DNA of 9,404 bases from an uncultured Eubacterium sp. (GTDB lineage Bacteria; Bacillota; Clostridia; Lachnospirales; Lachnospiraceae): NCBI GenBank assembly GCA_905236225.1, contig CAJOPM010000206.1, positions 1 to 9,404 on the forward strand. The letters run 5' to 3'. Positions 7,081 to 9,404 of this stretch are shown one piece after another. Each line of letters begins with the position of its first letter. Positions within the stretch are counted from its first letter, which is position 1. The notes under the pieces were generated by a model. The model saw only the letters and a list, made by a program, of their open reading frames with translations. It was not told the DNA's origin and did no database searches. A program made the translations under genes and the position numbers.

Positions 7081-8820
7081 ATGGACTATTTACAAAACTA
7101 CGAAAAATGGTGCAATGATGAATTTTTTGATGAGGCAACAAGACGCGAGCTTGCTGATATCTCATCGGATAAGTCGGAAATCGAAGAGCGGTTTTACAAA
7201 GACCTTGAATTCGGTACGGCGGGACTTCGAGGAATATTGGGGGCCGGCACCAATAGAATGAATATTTACACCGTAAGAAAGGCAACGCAGGGATTGGCGG
7301 ATTATATAATAAGCTGCGGCAAAAGCGATTGCGGCGTAGCCATAGCTTATGACTGCCGTAATATGTCGCCTGAATTTGCCGATGAGGCTGCAAGATGTCT
7401 TGCGGCAAACAATATTAAGGCTTATGTATTTGATGAACTTAGACCTACTCCGGAGCTTTCTTTTGCGGTGCGATACTTAGGGTGCGTTGCCGGAATAAAT
7501 ATCACAGCCAGCCACAATCCTGCAAAGTATAACGGATACAAGGTGTATTGGTCTGACGGCGCTCAAATTACGCCTCCGCACGATGTGGGAATCATGGACA
7601 AGGTTAAAGCGATAGATGATTATTCATATCCAAAGACTATGAGCAAAGAGGATGCAGTTAAAGCAGGGCTCTATCAGGTGATAGGTAAGGAGCTGGATGA
7701 CGCCTACATAAAAGAACTTAAGGCTTTGATTACAGATCAGGATGCTATAGATAAATATCAAAAAAATATTAAGATTGTATTTACGCCGCTTCATGGAACC
7801 GGCAATAAACCGGTAAGACGCCTGCTAAAAGAGATCGGATTTGAGAATGTCTTTGTTGTGCCGCAGCAGGAGAAACCGGATGGCAATTTCCCAACAGTAA
7901 ATTATCCGAACCCCGAAAGTCAGGAAGCATTTACACTTGCAATGGATATTGCAATCAAGGAAGATGCGGATATAATAATGGCAACCGATCCGGATGCAGA
8001 CAGATTGGGAGTATATGTGCGCGAGACAGCAGGTAAATACCATTCACTTACCGGTAATATGTCGGGATGCCTGATTGGGGAATACATTTGCGAAAGACGA
8101 ACAGATAGCGGGAACATGCCGTCTGATGCAAGACTTGTTAAGTCAATTGTTACAACAAATATGCTAGATGCAATAGCTGATAACTACAATGCGAAGCTTG
8201 AAGAGGTTTTAACCGGATTTAAGTATATAGGACAAAAAATGCTTGAATACGAAAAGGAACATACAGGAAGCTATGTATTTGGCATGGAGGAAAGCTATGG
8301 GTGCCTTCCCGGAACTTATGCCAGGGACAAGGACGCCGTGGCAGCAACAATGATGCTCTCACAGGCAGCAGCTTATTATATGTCACAGGGGAAATCATTG
8401 TGGGATGTAATGGTAGGAATATACGATAAATACGGCTATTACAAAGATGACGTTTATTCAATAACGTTAGAAGGCAAAGCCGGAATTGAGAAAATTCAGT
8501 CGGTTCTTGATGTGCTTGAAGAAAAACCGCCTAAGAAAATTGGTGAGTATGATGTGCTGGCTATAAGAAATTATCGCAAAGATGAGAGGCTTGACTGCAA
8601 AGACAACAGCATAAGCAAAACATCTCTTCCGAAATCAAATGTACTTTATTATGAGCTTGAAAATGCAGCATGGGTGTGCGTAAGGCCATCCGGAACAGAG
8701 CCGAAACTTAAAATGTATTACGGTATACGAGGCAATGATTTTGAGTCTGCCAAAACAAAGGGGGAAGCACTTTCGGCAGCTTTAAAGGAACTTGTTGATG
8801 GAATTTTGAACGCAGAGTAA
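7081..8820 (+). CDS. pgcA: Phosphoglucomutase/phosphomannomutase (alpha-D-phosphohexomutase, PgcA-like)
   Basis: The enzyme interconverts hexose 1- and 6-phosphates, most likely glucose, in the cytoplasm. It feeds UDP-glucose, glycogen or envelope glycan synthesis. The 579-residue length fits the Firmicute PgcA-like branch. All four active-site elements are present in order. The phosphoserine loop is TASHNP, with Ser144. The metal-binding loop is DPDADR (303-308). The sugar-recognition loop is GMEESYG (401-407). The phosphate-binding loop is RPSGTEPK (535-542). The N-terminal FGTAGLRG (44-51) is also a family hallmark. GGAGG (7070-7074) lies 6 nt before the ATG. The gap of 32 nt after the lipoprotein gene shows no promoter, so co-transcription is likely. 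I see no convincing GC-rich terminator after its stop. Exact substrate preference (glucose versus mannose) cannot be decided from motifs, and the symbol is given by family resemblance. Confidence 0.93.
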   Translation: MDYLQNYEKWCNDEFFDEATRRELADISSDKSEIEERFYKDLEFGTAGLRGILGAGTNRMNIYTVRKATQGLADYIISCGKSDCGVAIAYDCRNMSPEFADEAARCLAANNIKAYVFDELRPTPELSFAVRYLGCVAGINITASHNPAKYNGYKVYWSDGAQITPPHDVGIMDKVKAIDDYSYPKTMSKEDAVKAGLYQVIGKELDDAYIKELKALITDQDAIDKYQKNIKIVFTPLHGTGNKPVRRLLKEIGFENVFVVPQQEKPDGNFPTVNYPNPESQEAFTLAMDIAIKEDADIIMATDPDADRLGVYVRETAGKYHSLTGNMSGCLIGEYICERRTDSGNMPSDARLVKSIVTTNMLDAIADNYNAKLEEVLTGFKYIGQKMLEYEKEHTGSYVFGMEESYGCLPGTYARDKDAVAATMMLSQAAAYYMSQGKSLWDVMVGIYDKYGYYKDDVYSITLEGKAGIEKIQSVLDVLEEKPPKKIGEYDVLAIRNYRKDERLDCKDNSISKTSLPKSNVLYYELENAAWVCVRPSGTEPKLKMYYGIRGNDFESAKTKGEALSAALKELVDGILNAE

Positions 8821-8860
8821 GTAGCAAAGCAGATTTAGAAGGTCTATTTTACCTAAATAT

Positions 8861-8910
8861 TGCAAAAATATTGCAAAAAAATTGCGAAAAATAGCAAAAA
8901 AGCCCGAAAA
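8861..8910 (+). promoter_or_regulatory. Phased A-tracts (predicted curved DNA / UP-like element) upstream of the HU promoter
   Basis: Five A-tracts lie at 8864-8868, 8875-8881, 8887-8891, 8896-8901 and 8907-8910. Their centres are on average about 10.6 bp apart, close to one helical turn, which is the arrangement that gives intrinsic curvature. The first three sit in degenerate copies of an ATTGCAAAAA-like unit. The block ends 4 nt before the -35 box, where upstream A-rich DNA can contact the RNA polymerase alpha subunit. The remaining 8821-8860 of the gap shows only a weak, interrupted inverted repeat (TTTA...GGT with ACC...TAAA), too poor to call a terminator. Confidence 0.6.
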
Positions 8911-8913
8911 CCC

Positions 8914-8942
8914 TTGACAAACCTAGGGGTAACTGATATAAA
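8914..8942 (+). promoter_or_regulatory. Strong sigma-A-type promoter of the HU gene
   Basis: TTGACA (8914-8919) is a perfect -35 box, followed after exactly 17 nt by TATAAA (8937-8942). The -10 is preceded by TGA, giving an extended -10 as well. Initiation is expected near 8949-8950, giving a leader of about 45 nt before the ATG. The spacer contains the palindrome CCTAGG (8922-8927). The near-consensus boxes and the A-rich upstream block fit the high expression usual for HU. Confidence 0.85.
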
Positions 8943-8993
8943 TTTATTCAAAGGCGTAAACAACCTTAACAAACCATTAGGAGGAGTATTCAA

Positions 8994-9269
8994 ATGAACA
9001 AAACAGAATTAGTTTCTGCAATTGCTGAGAAGGCTGACTTATCTAAGAAAGACGCAGAAAAAGCATTGAAGGCATTCACAACCGTTGTAGCTGAGGAGCT
9101 GAAGAAGGGAGAGAAGATTCAGCTTGTAGGTTTCGGTACTTTTGAGGTTTCTCATAGAGCAGCTAGAACTGGTAGAAATCCTCAGACAAAAGAGGAAATT
9201 AAGATACCGGCATCTAATGCACCTAAGTTTAAGGCTGGAAAAGCTTTAAAGGACATCGTAAATTCATAA
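8994..9269 (+). CDS. hup: HU-family DNA-binding protein
   Basis: This 91-residue nucleoid protein is of the HU type and forms dimers that bind and bend DNA with little sequence preference. The N-terminal helical part begins MNKTELVSAIAEKADLSKKD. The GFGTF hallmark is at 46-50. The beta-arm region carries the RTGRNPQT motif (58-65), whose proline (Pro63) intercalates into DNA in this family, and the C-terminus KFKAGKALKDIVNS is typical. Length and motifs are complete. A very strong AGGAGGAG (8979-8986) lies 7 nt before the ATG. The gene is monocistronic, with its own promoter and terminator. HU is preferred over IHF because the sequence follows the single-gene Firmicute HU pattern. Since the family favours bent DNA, autoregulation through the phased A-tracts upstream is possible but inferred. 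Confidence 0.97.
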   Translation: MNKTELVSAIAEKADLSKKDAEKALKAFTTVVAEELKKGEKIQLVGFGTFEVSHRAARTGRNPQTKEEIKIPASNAPKFKAGKALKDIVNS

Positions 9270-9278
9270 TGAACTCAA

Positions 9279-9309
9279 GCGAAGGGATTAGCTCCCTTCG
9301 CATTTTTTT
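9279..9309 (+). terminator. Rho-independent terminator of the HU gene
   Basis: GCGAAGGGA (9279-9287) pairs perfectly with TCCCTTCGC (9293-9301) as a 9-bp stem with the 5-nt loop TTAGC. After one A, seven T residues follow (9303-9309). It starts 9 nt after the HU stop codon. Confidence 0.95.
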
Positions 9310-9321
9310 GGCTATGTTTTA

Positions 9322-9392
9322 TCTCAGTCGGATAAGCCCCCTTCCTCTAAGCGTAGCGAAGGTAGGGGTTATAACAAACTGGTCTCAGTCGG
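9322..9392. repeat. 10-bp direct repeat (TCTCAGTCGG) flanking a hairpin, at the right edge
   Basis: TCTCAGTCGG occurs at 9322-9331 and again, identical, at 9383-9392, 61 bp apart start to start. GGGGTTA is also repeated (9365-9371 and 9391-9397). No open reading frame is supported in 9310-9404. The pattern could be the start of a tandem or dispersed intergenic repeat cut off by the window end. With only two copies visible, its family cannot be named. Confidence 0.45.
9332..9372. other. Imperfect inverted repeat (hairpin) between the direct repeats
   Basis: ATAA (9332-9335) pairs with TTAT (9369-9372). After a G/G mismatch, CCC (9337-9339) pairs with GGG (9365-9367). After a 2-nt bulge, CCTTC (9340-9344) pairs with GAAGG (9358-9362), leaving a 13-nt loop. 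That makes 12 pairs in total. No T-run follows on either side, so it is not a standard terminator. It resembles a small extragenic palindromic element or a structured RNA segment. Confidence 0.4.
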
Positions 9393-9404
9393 GGTTACCC
9401 TAAA

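Noticed and set aside
8836..8858. Intrinsic terminator after the phosphohexomutase gene
   Set aside because: The only pairing is a short, AT-rich and interrupted stem with no T-run, so it does not meet terminator criteria.
8861..8910. CRISPR-like or tandem-repeat array
   Set aside because: The units are about 11 bp, degenerate and A-rich without spacers. Phased A-tracts upstream of a promoter explain them better.
9315..9404. tRNA gene, suggested by the D-arm-like CTCAGTCGG
   Set aside because: The following bases do not close a D-stem, there is no T-arm GTTCRA motif and no acceptor stem, and the motif occurs twice within 61 bp.

Overview
The window reads as a chromosomal housekeeping segment from a low-to-moderate GC Gram-positive bacterium, most likely a clostridium of the Lachnospiraceae type. 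This is inferred from AGGAGG-type ribosome binding sites, short intergenic gaps, a short archaeal/eukaryal-type prolyl-tRNA synthetase, a Bacillus-like phosphohexomutase, a lipobox-bearing PEGA-type lipoprotein and a single HU gene. No species can be fixed from the sequence alone. I see no phage, insertion sequence, CRISPR array, tRNA or rRNA.

All eight genes lie on the + strand. Positions 28-4315 form a tightly packed cluster. A membrane sensor histidine kinase overlaps its OmpR-type response regulator by 8 bp. The regulator overlaps an RluA-type pseudouridine synthase by 4 bp. The synthase is followed after 1 nt by prolyl-tRNA synthetase (proS), and 15 nt later comes the tRNA CCA-adding enzyme (cca). 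Overlapping stops and starts suggest one transcript with translational coupling. The theme after the regulators is tRNA/RNA maturation and charging.

After a 69-nt gap holding a possible hairpin (and a possible promoter at the end of cca) comes a secreted lipoprotein (5759-7048) with a PEGA-like beta domain, a serine-rich linker and a hexa-aspartate C-terminus. A phosphoglucomutase/phosphomannomutase follows 32 nt later (7081-8820). Positions 8821-8993 contain no gene but hold helically phased A-tracts and a strong promoter for the HU gene (8994-9269). HU ends in a clear intrinsic terminator (9279-9309). The last ~95 bases are non-coding, with a 10-bp direct repeat flanking an imperfect hairpin; the element may continue past the window.

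Most of the window is ordinary core genome and I do not see a new defence or mobile system. The points most worth a second look are the curved-DNA/HU promoter architecture, the unusual lipoprotein, the apparently leaderless kinase gene, the variant pseudouridine synthase motif and the truncated repeat/hairpin at the right edge.
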